From Thermoplasmata archaeon (GTDB lineage Archaea > Thermoplasmatota > Thermoplasmata > Thermoplasmatales > Thermoplasmataceae): a DNA stretch of 64,000 nucleotides. Under the pieces are notes generated by a model that was not told the origin of the DNA, ran no database searches, and saw nothing but the letters and a program-made list of their open reading frames with translations. This document shows positions 1 to 9,815 of this stretch, piece by piece; the stretch's first letter is position 1, and each line of letters starts with the position of its first letter. Location: positions 1 to 64,000 of the forward strand of contig JAJZJR010000001.1 in NCBI GenBank assembly GCA_021810045.1, in the 5' to 3' direction. The translations under genes and the position numbers were made by a program.

Positions 1-143
1 TGCCACCATACTGATCTTGCATGGCCGGATGATTTCCAGGGATGTGATGATGGCACATCCCTGTTTATTGTACATGGTGGAAATACTCTTCTGTCTGTGT
101 GAAAAATGAGTAAATGAGACTGTTGTGCAGGATGCACAACATT

Positions 144-377
144 TCACAGGATCAGTCGGTGTTTTCCATTAGCTGTTAAAACCCTCTTGTCATCAGGAAT
201 ATCATGGAACAGACCTGCAAGTTCACAGACATCCGGGTCTGCGCCTTCCTGACAGGCAACCTTTTGTGCGGTTTCAGCCACTCTCTTTGCATGAAACCAG
301 CCATGACCTGAAGTGTAACTTCCCAGTTCCTTTTCAGCCAACAATCGTGCTTCAGCAGTAATTTTCTGGATAATCAA
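144..377 (-). pseudogene. Truncated HD-domain phosphohydrolase fragment
   Basis: The 77-residue product has the start of an HD phosphohydrolase: a His in the GHGWFHAKRV helix and the paired His-Asp in LFHDIPDDK. Proteins of this kind are usually near 200 residues and carry further helices with a last conserved Asp after the HD pair. Here a TGA follows about ten residues after the motif, and none of the three frames from the stop to the window edge continues an HD fold that I can recognise. I read it as a decayed remnant; a genuine short protein cannot be excluded. Confidence 0.5.
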
Positions 378-420
378 AACATAACACTTGTAGATTCAGT
401 CATAGAATGTAAAAATAGAT

Positions 421-1092
421 TTAAAGTGGAAATTCTCCACTTGGTGAAACTTTCTTCCAGTCATCCAGGAATCTGGCCAGGCCTTCTTCTGTCTTTGGAT
501 GAGATGGAAGCTTTTTCAGAACGTCGAAAGGCAATGTAACAACATCGGCCCCAATTATCGCCGATCTGAGAACATGAACCGGATTCCTGATAGAAGCAAC
601 AAGGATTTTGGTGCTTATATCGTAGTTTGTAAACATGGTCTTGATCTGGTCAATGATCTGCATCCCATCCTCTCCAATATCGTCAAGTCTTCCCACAAAT
701 GGGGAAACGTATTCAGCTCCACTCTTGGCGGCAAGTAGGGCCTGCAGTGGATTGAATATGAGTGTGCAGTTTACGGGAATTCTCTTTTCCTTGAGGCTCT
801 TTATTGCCTTAAGGCCATCCAATGTCATTGGTATCTTTACAACTGCGTTTGACCCCAGCTGGCTTACTTTAAGTGCCTGCTTCATCATATTCTCGTAATC
901 AGTAGCAACAACTTCTACGCTTACTGGACCCGGAGTTATTGTGAGAATCTCTTTTATGACTTCTGAGAAACTCTTGCCTTTCCCCGCCTCCTTTGCTGCA
1001 AGTGTCGGGTTGGTTGTAACACCATCTACAAGTCCCAGTGCGACGCCTTCTCTTATTTCATCTACATTTGATGTATCAAGAAAAATTTTCAT
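421..1092 (-). CDS. tal: Transaldolase (TalC/FSA-like, short form)
   Basis: Class I aldolase of the short transaldolase/fructose-6-phosphate aldolase family, 223 residues as expected. It moves a dihydroxyacetone unit between sugar phosphates in the non-oxidative pentose phosphate pathway. Visible are the N-terminal FLDTSN strand, the GVTTNPTL motif at 24-31, and the Schiff-base lysine K86 in VVKIPMT. Its 5' end overlaps the 3' end of the transketolase C-terminal subunit gene by 17 bp, so the three sugar-phosphate genes form one operon read leftwards. Transaldolase rather than F6P aldolase activity is inferred from that context. Confidence 0.93.
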   Translation of the reverse strand: MKIFLDTSNVDEIREGVALGLVDGVTTNPTLAAKEAGKGKSFSEVIKEILTITPGPVSVEVVATDYENMMKQALKVSQLGSNAVVKIPMTLDGLKAIKSLKEKRIPVNCTLIFNPLQALLAAKSGAEYVSPFVGRLDDIGEDGMQIIDQIKTMFTNYDISTKILVASIRNPVHVLRSAIIGADVVTLPFDVLKKLPSHPKTEEGLARFLDDWKKVSPSGEFPL

Positions 1093-2041
1093 ATCTCTGT
1101 TCCTCCCTAAAACAGGCTTCTGTGAGTTTTACTATATCATCTACTCCCATATGGAAGTAATCAAAGAGTTCCCATCCTTTAGCAGATTTACCGAAGGTAT
1201 CTCTCATCCCGAGTCTCCAGACTGGTACAGGGTATTCTTCGGATGCCACTTCAGCAACTCTGCTTCCCAGGCCATTGTAAATGGAGTGTTCCTCCACGGT
1301 AACAATGTGTCCTGTTTCCCTTGCAGCTTTGATAATAGCATCTCTGTCTATTGGCTTTATTGAACTCATATTGATGACACGGGCATCTATTCCCTTGCTC
1401 TTCAGCTGCTCGGCAGCCTCGAGAGCCAGCGACACCATAATACCCATGCCGATAATTGTAACATCGCTTCCATCCTTAAATGTGCGCGATTTTCCTTGTT
1501 TGAATTCGTAATCCTTGTCGTTCAGGACTGGAAATTTTTCCCTGGTCAATCTAACAAAATTTGGCCCCCTTCCCTTTTCAGCAAGGAAATCTATGACACT
1601 TCTTGTCTCAATAGAATCAACGGGAACAGTAACTTTCATGTTTGGCAGGCCTGACATGACACCAACATCCTCTACTATCTGATGTGTGGCACCGTCCTCA
1701 CCTACAGTGATACCTGAATGGGTCACTACAAAGTTAACGTCAACGTTATTGTAACATACAGACTGCCTCATCTGTTCGTATGTCCTCATCAGGAATACTG
1801 CAAAAGTTGATGCGAAGACTTTCTTTCCACTCAAGGCCAGTCCTGCTGCAGTTGCAACCATGGACTGTTCAGCAATCCCCATGTTGAAGAATCTGTCTGG
1901 ATACGCTTTACCAAATATTGCCGTCTTTGTTGATGATGAAAGATCAGCATCCAGCACTACAAGTTCTTTGTATTTGGCTCCAAGAACCTTAAGTTCTTCT
2001 CCGTAAGCTTCTCTCAGGCTTTCAGTCTGGGTTTTGAGCAT
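1076..2041 (-). CDS. Transketolase, C-terminal subunit
   Basis: 321 residues covering the pyrimidine-binding and C-terminal domains of transketolase, encoded separately from the TPP-binding half as in many archaea. [22 protein letters not shown] carries the conserved Glu that activates the thiamine cofactor in this family. The start codon ATG directly abuts the TAA stop of the N-terminal subunit gene with no spacer, so the two chains are likely made together as a heterotetramer. With the downstream transaldolase it interconverts pentose and hexose phosphates. Confidence 0.93.
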   Translation of the reverse strand: MLKTQTESLREAYGEELKVLGAKYKELVVLDADLSSSTKTAIFGKAYPDRFFNMGIAEQSMVATAAGLALSGKKVFASTFAVFLMRTYEQMRQSVCYNNVDVNFVVTHSGITVGEDGATHQIVEDVGVMSGLPNMKVTVPVDSIETRSVIDFLAEKGRGPNFVRLTREKFPVLNDKDYEFKQGKSRTFKDGSDVTIIGMGIMVSLALEAAEQLKSKGIDARVINMSSIKPIDRDAIIKAARETGHIVTVEEHSIYNGLGSRVAEVASEEYPVPVWRLGMRDTFGKSAKGWELFDYFHMGVDDIVKLTEACFREEQRYENFS

Positions 2042-2872
2042 TTACTCCTCACCGCCTATTTCTCTCAGTGCCTGTTCATACTCTTCCTGTGATGCAGGCG
2101 GTGCACCGTGGTATTTGGGATTGTTTTCCATATAACTTACTCCTTTCCCTTTTATTGTGTTTGCAATAATGAAAGTCGGCCTGTCTGTGCTTTTCTTTGC
2201 CTCTTCCACGGCAGATATTATTTCATCGAATCTGTGCCCGTTAATTTCTATTGTGTTCCAGCCAAAACTGGAAACCATTGCTTTTATGTTCCCCAGTGGC
2301 ATTATATCCTTTGTATAACCATCAAGCTGAACGCCGTTCTTGTCCAGAATTACAATTAAATTATTGAGCTTGTACTTTGCACCGGCCATGAGGGCTTCCC
2401 ATATACTGCCCTCCTCAATTTCGCCATCGCCCACGATGACGAAAACGTGATAGTCCTTGGAATCAAGTTTCCCGGCAAGTGCCATTCCTACACCGATTCC
2501 GAGACCCTGACCCAGTGAACCGGTTGATGCTTCGACCCCGGGAACGCCTCTGTGTACATGACCCTCGAGCTTTGAATTCAGCTTCCTGAACCCTGTTAGA
2601 AGGGATTCCGGGAAAAAGCCCCTAATCGACAAAGCCGCATAAAGGCCTGGTGACGCGTGTCCTTTACTCAGGATAAGGCGATCTCTGTCAGGATTGATAG
2701 GATCGAGAGGATCTATATTCATTTCCTTGAAATAAAGTACAGCAAGTATGTCGGCAATGCTGAGGGATCCACCCGGATGTCCGCTCTTAGCGGAATAAAC
2801 CATTTCAATTATTTTTCTTCTAATGCCGGTTGCTATGTTCTTCAGGTCAGCCTCTTTGTATTGTTCCATCAA
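2042..2872 (-). CDS. Transketolase, N-terminal (TPP-binding) subunit
   Basis: 276 residues, the TPP pyrophosphate-binding half of a split transketolase. The thiamine motif begins at GDGEIEEGS and ends near DKNGVQ, with LSKGHASPGLYAAL and GSLGQGLGIGVGMA upstream as in transketolases. First gene of a leftward operon with the C-terminal subunit and transaldolase. A TATA-like AT-rich stretch lies near 2935-2960. Two adjacent Met codons leave the start ambiguous by one residue. Confidence 0.93.
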   Translation of the reverse strand: MMEQYKEADLKNIATGIRRKIIEMVYSAKSGHPGGSLSIADILAVLYFKEMNIDPLDPINPDRDRLILSKGHASPGLYAALSIRGFFPESLLTGFRKLNSKLEGHVHRGVPGVEASTGSLGQGLGIGVGMALAGKLDSKDYHVFVIVGDGEIEEGSIWEALMAGAKYKLNNLIVILDKNGVQLDGYTKDIMPLGNIKAMVSSFGWNTIEINGHRFDEIISAVEEAKKSTDRPTFIIANTIKGKGVSYMENNPKYHGAPPASQEEYEQALREIGGEE

Positions 2873-2997
2873 TCTTACTCCAGAATTTCTCTCCTGTGTG
2901 CCATTTGCAGGTTTTCAGGGATTTTTACGTTTAGCAGTATTTTTAATAGTATTAAAAATGTTTTTTAGGTTGATAAGCAACATTGCGTTCAATCTTA

Positions 2998-4071
2998 TCA
3001 GATCATGTCAATTCCATTGTCATTATCCGGCTTGTTGTTCATACCCTGGATTTCAGAATAGCTCAGACCAGTTGCTACAACCAGAACTTCAACACTTCCA
3101 GTATATTTTGGGTCAACTGTTGCTCCCCATATTATCTGCGTGCTCTTTCCCACCTGTTTCCTGATGATCTCCGCAGCACTGCTGGATTCTTCAAGCTGAA
3201 GATCAGATCCTCCGGTGATGTTGATAATAACACCTGATGAATTGCTCATGTCAAATTTAAGGAATGGGGAATTCATTGCTTTCTGAACAGCTTCTTCAAC
3301 CCGCATGCCTGGTTCAGCACTTGACATTCCGATTCCAATCATAGCAAGGCCGGAATCCTTCACAATCGTCTTTAGATCATTGAAATCCAGATTTATGAGA
3401 CCGGGTTTTGTTACAAGATCGGAAATTCCGGTTATTGCCTTCACTATAATCTCATCAGCGAATCTGAATGCCTTCTCGAGTGGGAGATCCGGTACCAATT
3501 CCAGAAGCTTGTCGTTTGGAATTATGATAACCGTGTCAGAAAAATTGGAGAGTCTTGAAAGCCCCTGGGTAGCATTTTCCATCCTGACCTTGCCCTCCGA
3601 CTTGAATGGAAGTGTCACAACCGAAATAGTGAGTGCCCCACTGTCCTTGGCTCTAGAAGCAATATATGGTGCAGAACCTGTTCCTGTTCCGCCGCCTAGT
3701 CCTGCGGTTATGAATGCAATATCCGTGCCGGTTATGTATTTCATGATTTCCTGATCGGATTCTCTGGCAGCCTGCTCTCCAACTCTTGGGTCTGCTCCGG
3801 AACCAAGCCCCCTTGTTAGGGTCTTACCCATAAGGATCTTGTGGTTAGCCTTGGTCTTCAGGAGATGAGGTGCATCAGTGTTACAGGCAATCATTGTGGC
3901 ACCATTGATACCTTCCTTCATCAGGCGGTTAATCGTGTTGGAACCTGCTCCACCAGCCCCAAAAATCATAATCTTAACCCTTAGCTGTTCTAAATAATTC
4001 TGAAGCTCTTCATCAGATGTGCTGAAGTCATCTTCACGATCGTCAAAGCCGGGAAAGTTGGAAGGATTCAT
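2998..4071 (-). CDS. ftsZ: Cell division protein FtsZ
   Basis: Tubulin-like GTPase forming the division ring. The 357-residue protein has the glycine-rich nucleotide motif near 38-50 (GAGGAGSNTINRL), the tubulin signature GLGGGTGTG at 125-132, and the T7 synergy loop NLDFNDLK at 227-234 whose acidic residue completes the neighbour's GTPase site. An acidic N-terminal tail of about 30 residues precedes the core, and the C-terminal tail (NNKPDNDNGIDMI) is short. Monocistronic and divergent from the epimerase gene; the 142-bp gap holds both promoters. Confidence 0.96.
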   Translation of the reverse strand: MNPSNFPGFDDREDDFSTSDEELQNYLEQLRVKIMIFGAGGAGSNTINRLMKEGINGATMIACNTDAPHLLKTKANHKILMGKTLTRGLGSGADPRVGEQAARESDQEIMKYITGTDIAFITAGLGGGTGTGSAPYIASRAKDSGALTISVVTLPFKSEGKVRMENATQGLSRLSNFSDTVIIIPNDKLLELVPDLPLEKAFRFADEIIVKAITGISDLVTKPGLINLDFNDLKTIVKDSGLAMIGIGMSSAEPGMRVEEAVQKAMNSPFLKFDMSNSSGVIINITGGSDLQLEESSSAAEIIRKQVGKSTQIIWGATVDPKYTGSVEVLVVATGLSYSEIQGMNNKPDNDNGIDMI

Positions 4072-4213
4072 TTTCCTTAATGATAGTGTAAATAATGTAT
4101 TAATTTTTGTCAGGGTTTCTAAAAATTTTATCCGGAAGTTATCTGTTTTGTTGTTCAGGATCTTTTCCCAAAGACAACGACATTTTGAAAAACTTCAGAA
4201 CCATTGCCCATGC

Positions 4214-4996
4214 ATGAAGATACTTGTAACCGGCCACAAAGGGTTCATAGGTTCCATTATTTACTCAAACCTCAGGAAAAAGTACAATGATGTTGATGGT
4301 ATTGATGCAGAGGATTCCATTCCTGACAGAGATTATGACTATATTATCCATCTTGGTGCAAGAACCCTTATCAGACTCTCCAAGGATAAGCCTTACGAAT
4401 ACTTCCGTGACAACCTTGATCTTTCAATGAGAATTCTGGAACTCGCAAGGAAACATGGATCTGTTGTGATTTATCCCACTTCCGGCTCTGAAAGCGAAGC
4501 TACAAACCCGTACTCCCTGGCAAAGAAACAGGTTGTTGAATGGATAGAACTCTACAGGAACCTGTATGGTCTCAAAAGGCATGTCCTGAAATTCTATAAT
4601 ATATACGGGCCAACAAGCAGAAAGGGAGCAGTATATCTCTTCTCAAATGCAGCCCTTGGAGGAGAACCTGTTACGGTATACGGTGACGGAAACCATGTAA
4701 GGGATTTTATCCACGTTAATGACGTCTCACGCTGTATCGATTTGATTCTTGAAGGTAAAGTTGAAGAAGGCCATCACGAAATTGGAACCGGTAAAGGAAC
4801 ATCTGTTAACGAACTGCTTGGAATTGTTGAAAGAATAAGTGGCGTAAAGCTGAAAGTCAATCATGAAGAATACATTCTTCCGGAGGCTGAGTCCCTGTTT
4901 GCCAAGAAACCACTGCTCAAAGATACCATAACAATAGAAAATGGTGTAAGAGAAGTTATTGAAGAATTGAGGAAAGAGAGATCAGGCTCTCTTTAA
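4214..4996 (+). CDS. NAD-dependent epimerase/dehydratase (extended SDR)
   Basis: 260-residue nucleotide-sugar epimerase/dehydratase of the extended short-chain dehydrogenase family. The Rossmann motif TGHKGFIG lies at 6-13 and the catalytic Tyr-Lys pair at Y100 and K104 (PYSLAK), with a Ser/Thr-rich strand just before. I chose the ATG at 4214 because it begins the Rossmann strand; an upstream in-frame start would add 65 residues of unrelated sequence reaching back into ftsZ antisense. It is short for UDP-glucose 4-epimerases (about 310), lacking part of the C-terminal substrate domain. It overlaps the convergent ligase gene by 15 bp. Substrate unknown; glycan synthesis is a guess. Confidence 0.85.
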   Translation: MKILVTGHKGFIGSIIYSNLRKKYNDVDGIDAEDSIPDRDYDYIIHLGARTLIRLSKDKPYEYFRDNLDLSMRILELARKHGSVVIYPTSGSESEATNPYSLAKKQVVEWIELYRNLYGLKRHVLKFYNIYGPTSRKGAVYLFSNAALGGEPVTVYGDGNHVRDFIHVNDVSRCIDLILEGKVEEGHHEIGTGKGTSVNELLGIVERISGVKLKVNHEEYILPEAESLFAKKPLLKDTITIENGVREVIEELRKERSGSL

Positions 4997-6583
4997 CTTC
5001 TCTCTCAATACTTTTTTGTCAATTTTTCCGGTGCTTGTCTTTTCAAAACCTTCTATGGGAATGTATTCGTCCGGAAGCCAGAATTTTGCGATTCTGCCTG
5101 CATTTACAAACTGTTCCAGATGCTCCCTGAGTTTTTCCTGATCAAGCTTATCCGCTCCAGATACAAATGCAACCGGTCTTTCTCCCCATTTATCATGAGC
5201 TTTGCCTACTACCGCAACTTCACCTATTCCCGGGAAGGTGCTTATGAGATCTTCCAGAATCACCGTTGGGATAAATTCACCGCCTGATTTGACAGCATCC
5301 TTTTCCCTGTCCACAATTGAAATATAACCATGTGGTTCCACTACTGCTAGATCTCCAGTGTGCATCCATCCATCAACCCAGAGTTTCCTGGTGTTGTTCT
5401 CATCCTTGACATAACTTTCAGTGAGCCATGGGGCTCTGACAACTATTTCACCAATTGACTTGGAATCCCACTGAACATCCTTTTTGGAAGAATCGATAAC
5501 TCTCATGTCCACAAGAGGTATGGGAATTCCTGTCCTTATTTCAAAGTCTCCCTTTTCGTTTTCCGGAAGTTCGTTTACATACTTGTTGTAAGTGGCAAGT
5601 GTGAGTATTGGTGCTGTCTCAGACATCCCATATCCTGCATTCACCATTATATTCATGGATTTTGCCCTGTCTGCAAGACCCTTAGGTAATGCCCCTCCAC
5701 CCACTGTAACTCTTAGATTAAGATCCTTGAGATCCTCTTTATTTTCACTGTTCATTAGCATATACAGGATAGATGGAACCATGAAACTCACGTTCACTTT
5801 TTCTTTCTTCATTATTTTGGGAATTTCATTAAAGTCATACCTGCCTGGAAGGACATACCTCATTCCCTTGAGAATTGCAAGATACGGCATCCCCCAGGAA
5901 TGAACGTGGAACATTGGAACCAGGGGCATTGCAACATCTGTACTCTTCAGATTTATAGGTTCATCTCCCAGAGCAACTCCCATTGTGAGGGTGTGAAGTA
6001 CCAGCTGCCTGTGGGTGAAACTTACTCCCTTTGGAAGCCCGGTTGTTCCAGAAGTGTAGAATATTGTTGCGAGGTCATCTTCATTGATAATAGGAAGCTG
6101 GACCTGATCAGCTCCATCACCCAGGTGATGGTAATGATGAGCCCCATCGAGTCTTGGTTCCCCATCAGGGTGGTCTGATGAAACTATCCATCCCTTGACA
6201 AAATCAAAGAGGGCAATACTACCCTCGATCAGGGGAACAAACTCATCCCTGATTATGACATATCGGTCATCAGCATGCTGCATGGAGTAGTAGATAAGAT
6301 CCGGAGGATATCTGATGTTAACTGTATGGAGCACTCCGCCGGCCAGTGGTATTGCATAATATGCTTCAAGATACCTTAGTGAATCCCACTCCAGGACTGC
6401 AACTTTGTCACCCTTTTTCACCCCAAGTTTAACCAACCCGCGAGCAATTTCGTACACTCTTTTCCGGAACTGCTCATAGGTAACCTCTTCTTTGCCCATA
6501 TAAGAGATTATCTGGTTCGGGTTGTTCCTCACTGATGAACTAAAAATCTTGTCTATTGTAAGTTGATATTTGTCCCCAGTCAT
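4982..6583 (-). CDS. Long/medium-chain fatty-acid--CoA ligase (AMP-binding)
   Basis: Adenylate-forming ligase of 533 residues. Seen are the phosphate loop YTSGTTGLPKG near 175-186, GYGMSETAP, the ATP-binding DGWMHTGDL, and the C-terminal lysine motif STGKIDKK that contacts the acyl-adenylate. The overall pattern fits the fatty-acyl-CoA synthetase group; chain length cannot be read from sequence. I prefer ATG 6583 over an in-frame TTG three codons upstream. A TATA-like ccatataact (6611-6620, minus strand) and a perfect 18-bp palindrome (6591-6608) lie just upstream, suggesting control by a dimeric repressor. Confidence 0.88.
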   Translation of the reverse strand: MTGDKYQLTIDKIFSSSVRNNPNQIISYMGKEEVTYEQFRKRVYEIARGLVKLGVKKGDKVAVLEWDSLRYLEAYYAIPLAGGVLHTVNIRYPPDLIYYSMQHADDRYVIIRDEFVPLIEGSIALFDFVKGWIVSSDHPDGEPRLDGAHHYHHLGDGADQVQLPIINEDDLATIFYTSGTTGLPKGVSFTHRQLVLHTLTMGVALGDEPINLKSTDVAMPLVPMFHVHSWGMPYLAILKGMRYVLPGRYDFNEIPKIMKKEKVNVSFMVPSILYMLMNSENKEDLKDLNLRVTVGGGALPKGLADRAKSMNIMVNAGYGMSETAPILTLATYNKYVNELPENEKGDFEIRTGIPIPLVDMRVIDSSKKDVQWDSKSIGEIVVRAPWLTESYVKDENNTRKLWVDGWMHTGDLAVVEPHGYISIVDREKDAVKSGGEFIPTVILEDLISTFPGIGEVAVVGKAHDKWGERPVAFVSGADKLDQEKLREHLEQFVNAGRIAKFWLPDEYIPIEGFEKTSTGKIDKKVLREKLKRA

Positions 6584-6590
6584 TATAATC

Positions 6591-6608
6591 AAATGAGCAT
6601 GCTCATTT
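6591..6608. promoter_or_regulatory. Perfect 18-bp palindromic operator before acyl-CoA ligase
   Basis: The 18 bases aaatgagcatgctcattt read identically on both strands. They lie between the TATA-like element (about 6611-6620) and the start codon at 6583, spanning the expected transcription start of the acyl-CoA ligase gene. A site here would block initiation when a dimer binds, as with FadR-like regulators. The regulator is not identifiable in this window. Confidence 0.6.
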
Positions 6609-6699
6609 AAAGTTATATGGTTTTCTAAACCAATACTCTGTAAAGGAAAATAATAACAATAATGACTATAAAATACGGAAGCATTTCACAGAGAAAAAT

Positions 6700-7683
6700 T
6701 CAATCCCCACGGTAGGTCAAATACTGACTGTTAAATGAATTGAGTGAAACATACTTCTGAAGAGATATGGAAAAACTTGTGTTTAAGGAAGATGCAGCGA
6801 AGGGAAGGCCAGTAAAGTTCCATCCTGATAGGGAAACCAGAGTGTCAAACGGGATCCTGCTGCTGTTGTACTGGGAAAAGAATGCATAATTCCAGGCATT
6901 TGCCATTGCACCATTGAATGTATATTTCAATGAGTGAAGAGACATGTTGTCTATAGTGTACTCCTTACCGGAAAAAGCAACGATGGAACCATTTGAAAAA
7001 TCGTGGAATGTGCTTGTGTTTACCAGCAGATTTACCACCTCAGATGAAGTCGATGAAAATATTTCAGATTGCCCTGTAATGCCCATGGCAACCAGGCTGA
7101 CCGATGGTGTAGCCGCACTTCCAGTTATGCCAAGAGGAAGGGGGCCAAGACTGTCTGATGGCTGGTTGTTCCCATAAACCTGGAAAAGAGTTCCATCCTC
7201 AATCAGATAATTTATTGCTGTTATATACTCGGTTGAACCCAAAGTTCCCATTAAACCTGTTATATTATAGGAGAAATTTACAAAATGAGAGGAAATGACC
7301 CCGCTTGTGTTTGTGAGATTCAGCAACAGAACTGCTGAAACAGATGCGTTAAATCCGGTATCCTGAGGCAATATTGAGAATTGCGTATCCGTGGCCTGCG
7401 AAAATATGGCTACACCGGCGATGCCGAGTGGAACTGTAGAACTGATAGTGGATCCCGTGGTAATTGAAGGTGAATGAAGATTTGAAACCATGGTCCCTAG
7501 TGCAGCTTTGTTCTGAACCTCATAATGTGTTTCATTTGCTGTGGTCTGGGCAGGAATATACCACACCATGAAACTGGTGAAGAGCGTTATCAGTACAGCA
7601 AAGATAAGAATGGCACCTACCACCTCTGCTACACCCTTGTCATTTTTCTTAATTGAGATACTGAAAAAACTGCCCTTTTTCAA
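6700..7683 (-). CDS. Type IV pilin/archaellin-like secreted protein
   Basis: 327 residues with a class III (prepilin-type) signal: a short Lys-rich leader ending in KKNDKG, then a hydrophobic helix beginning VAEVVGAILIF, the pattern of archaeal pilin N-terminal domains processed by a PibD/EppA-like peptidase. The remainder is Ser/Thr/Asn-rich with many NxS/T sequons, consistent with an extracellular glycosylated domain. It is much longer than structural pilins (about 120-150), so it may be an adhesin-type minor pilin. No other pilus assembly genes are adjacent. Confidence 0.7.
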   Translation of the reverse strand: MKKGSFFSISIKKNDKGVAEVVGAILIFAVLITLFTSFMVWYIPAQTTANETHYEVQNKAALGTMVSNLHSPSITTGSTISSTVPLGIAGVAIFSQATDTQFSILPQDTGFNASVSAVLLLNLTNTSGVISSHFVNFSYNITGLMGTLGSTEYITAINYLIEDGTLFQVYGNNQPSDSLGPLPLGITGSAATPSVSLVAMGITGQSEIFSSTSSEVVNLLVNTSTFHDFSNGSIVAFSGKEYTIDNMSLHSLKYTFNGAMANAWNYAFFSQYNSSRIPFDTLVSLSGWNFTGLPFAASSLNTSFSISLQKYVSLNSFNSQYLTYRGD

Positions 7684-7800
7684 TCTCTCTTGGTATGAGC
7701 TGATTGTCTTAATAATTTATCGCATTTGGCAACGGGATTTCATTTGCCTCATAATAATGGGATCATTTTGCTTCATTTGCATGAAAAGTGTATTTAACCA

Positions 7801-8301
7801 GTGTCAATGACCCTATCATTGTCTATTCGTTGTTTAACAATTGAAGGGGGAGAACTATCAGGAATACCTCCAGGCATGAATCTCGAGGAAATGGAAGGAG
7901 AGGAAATTATGGTGTGCGACTATGACGCCATTTTCAGGGGTAAATTCAATTTCAAGCTATATGATCAGGTTGCTAAATTCTTCGAACTCATTGTTGTAAA
8001 CTTCCCTGGGAGAGTGGAAGACCTGATGGATTCACTGATATCCGGTGCTTACAGTGTTGTGCTGAATGCGGATGAAAATCAGGAGACGATTACACGAATG
8101 CTGGAAGTTTCAGAAAATATCATTCTTCCGGCAAAAAGCCTCAACCTGAGCTTCTTCCTGAACAATGGAGGTAAATTTGTTATTTCAGAAAGAGCATTGC
8201 CCTATAGGTTCAGAAAGTGTTACATAGTTGGGCCAGAAGTAAAAGGAGACAACTACGTGAATGTCATGAATTTCCCGGAAAATCTTTTGCAGTATATATA
8301 A
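7801..8301 (+). CDS. Hypothetical protein (possible degenerate TIM-barrel half)
   Basis: 166 residues, not firmly recognised. The first codon is GTG, with an ATG two codons later (7807). A TATA-like tgtatttaacc sits only about 13 nt upstream, so translation may really start further in, for example at MNLEEMEG. The segments MVCDYDAIFRGKFNF and LMDSLISGAYSVVLNA recall HisA/HisF-type barrel strands, and archaeal HisA-like paralogues exist, but this is a weak impression. Transcribed divergently from the pilin-like gene and followed by an MFS gene 52 bp on. Confidence 0.55.
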   Translation: MSMTLSLSIRCLTIEGGELSGIPPGMNLEEMEGEEIMVCDYDAIFRGKFNFKLYDQVAKFFELIVVNFPGRVEDLMDSLISGAYSVVLNADENQETITRMLEVSENIILPAKSLNLSFFLNNGGKFVISERALPYRFRKCYIVGPEVKGDNYVNVMNFPENLLQYI

Positions 8302-8353
8302 TTCAAAACTGAAGAAACCGAACACTTTTATATCAATATTTTGTAAAAGTTAA

Positions 8354-9613
8354 ATGTTGATTACTAACGGGGAGCCTTCGGAAAAAATAAACCCATTTAT
8401 ATCATCCCTGTCGGTACTTAATTTCCTTTTTGCCCTTACCATGAATGTATTTGGATACACAATATTCTATCTTCTTGAGAAAAGCAATATTTCCCTGATT
8501 TATGGTGGACTTGGGACCAGTATAGGGCAACTTATCCTCCTCTTCATTCTAATACCTCAAGGACGCTTTATAGACAAGGGGAAATCGTACACACTAATGA
8601 TTCTTGGAGCTCTTGTATACGGATTCATGATTGTTCTGATATTTATCGATTCATTGAACATTATGCTCTATTCAGGAGTTATAATGGCTGCAGGGATAGG
8701 GATAGTGCTGGTTTCACAAAACACATTCAAGTCATCCCTTTCATCGTTTATTGGAAAAGCTATAAAGCTCTCTCTCGTTGGCAGGAATTATTCAAGAATT
8801 ATTCTCATGGAAATGCTGGGAGGTACTGCTGCAATGTTTACTGTCGCCGCAGCAGTGGTTTTCTCAACATTCCGGATAATTTACCTCATATCAGGAGTCT
8901 TCCTCTTAATAGCCACTTTAGCAGCATTCTTCATCCTTTTCCCGGAAAACAGGAAAATGGTGCTTGAGTCAGAACGGAAAACAAAGAGGCCGGGGTTTAT
9001 GGAAAGCGTCCATGCACTTTCGTCAAAGAAACGTTTCGTGGTACCACTGCTTCTTACAAAAATCTTCATGGCTATTGGAGTCTATGTGGTCTCTTATTTC
9101 TTTATAATAAGCGGGCAGAAAATAGACATCTCCCCCGTATATGCAATAATAGCACTTGGAATTGGATTTGCCCTGTCTGTTCCTTTCGGCCTCTATGGGG
9201 AAAAATTTGTTGATGCACACCCAAACGTAGGTAAAGCCTACGTTGTGGTTATAGCCCTGCTGGATCTTGGGATGTATTCATTCCTTGCGGCTGCCTTCTT
9301 CCTTTCGCAACCAGTGTTATTCTATCTCTCCCTGGGATTCTCTGCCCCTGGTCCGGTATTCGTGGCAGGTGGAATGACATATGAACTGAAAATCATCGGA
9401 AAGGAAAACAGAGGGATGTTTACTGCAATCCAGAGAACCTTGGTAGGTATTACATATATCCTAATCGGAATACCTTTTGCCTTTATTTTCACCGTGGATT
9501 TCAGGTTGATATGGTACGTTCTTTTGGTGCTTTCAGTGGGAACATTATTGTTTTCACTTCTCCTCCCATCGGGAGAATACGTTAGAAAACATTTTTCTCT
9601 ACCTGAAGAGTAA
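8354..9613 (+). CDS. MFS transporter
   Basis: 419 residues with about twelve hydrophobic helices split by a central basic loop near 200 (ENRKMVLESERKTKRPGF), the layout of a major facilitator permease. QGRFIDKGKSY after helix 2 resembles the MFS loop motif. Substrate cannot be read from sequence. A TATA-like tttatatca about 25 nt upstream of ATG 8354 suggests a leaderless transcript. It is followed by a convergent tRNA-Arg gene. Confidence 0.78.
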   Translation: MLITNGEPSEKINPFISSLSVLNFLFALTMNVFGYTIFYLLEKSNISLIYGGLGTSIGQLILLFILIPQGRFIDKGKSYTLMILGALVYGFMIVLIFIDSLNIMLYSGVIMAAGIGIVLVSQNTFKSSLSSFIGKAIKLSLVGRNYSRIILMEMLGGTAAMFTVAAAVVFSTFRIIYLISGVFLLIATLAAFFILFPENRKMVLESERKTKRPGFMESVHALSSKKRFVVPLLLTKIFMAIGVYVVSYFFIISGQKIDISPVYAIIALGIGFALSVPFGLYGEKFVDAHPNVGKAYVVVIALLDLGMYSFLAAAFFLSQPVLFYLSLGFSAPGPVFVAGGMTYELKIIGKENRGMFTAIQRTLVGITYILIGIPFAFIFTVDFRLIWYVLLVLSVGTLLFSLLLPSGEYVRKHFSLPEE

Positions 9614-9697
9614 TTTTCAACCTTATCATTTTTCGCTGCAAAATACCAGTAAATATTATTCTTGATGGTGGAAGGTACTGTTTGATTTAAGTAATAG

Positions 9698-9771
9698 CGG
9701 GCCCGCTGGGATTCGAACCCAGGTCTCCGGCTTCGAAGGCCATAAGGATATCCTAGCTACCCCACGGGCCC
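9698..9771 (-). tRNA. tRNA-Arg (anticodon TCG)
   Basis: Cloverleaf on the minus strand. The acceptor arm pairs GGGCCCG with CGGGCCC, the T arm is CTGGG/CCCAG with loop TTCGAAT, and the anticodon loop CTTCGAA (plus-strand 9732-9738) gives TCG. The outermost anticodon-stem pair is an A-G mismatch and the next is T-G. No intron and no encoded CCA. Confidence 0.93.
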
Positions 9772-9815
9772 CATTTGATATATTTACGAGATATTAAAAA
9801 GCACCACTGCCCTAA

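Noticed and set aside
4019-4213. 65-residue N-terminal extension of the epimerase
   Set aside because: It reads antisense ftsZ and promoter DNA; the Rossmann motif begins right after ATG 4214.
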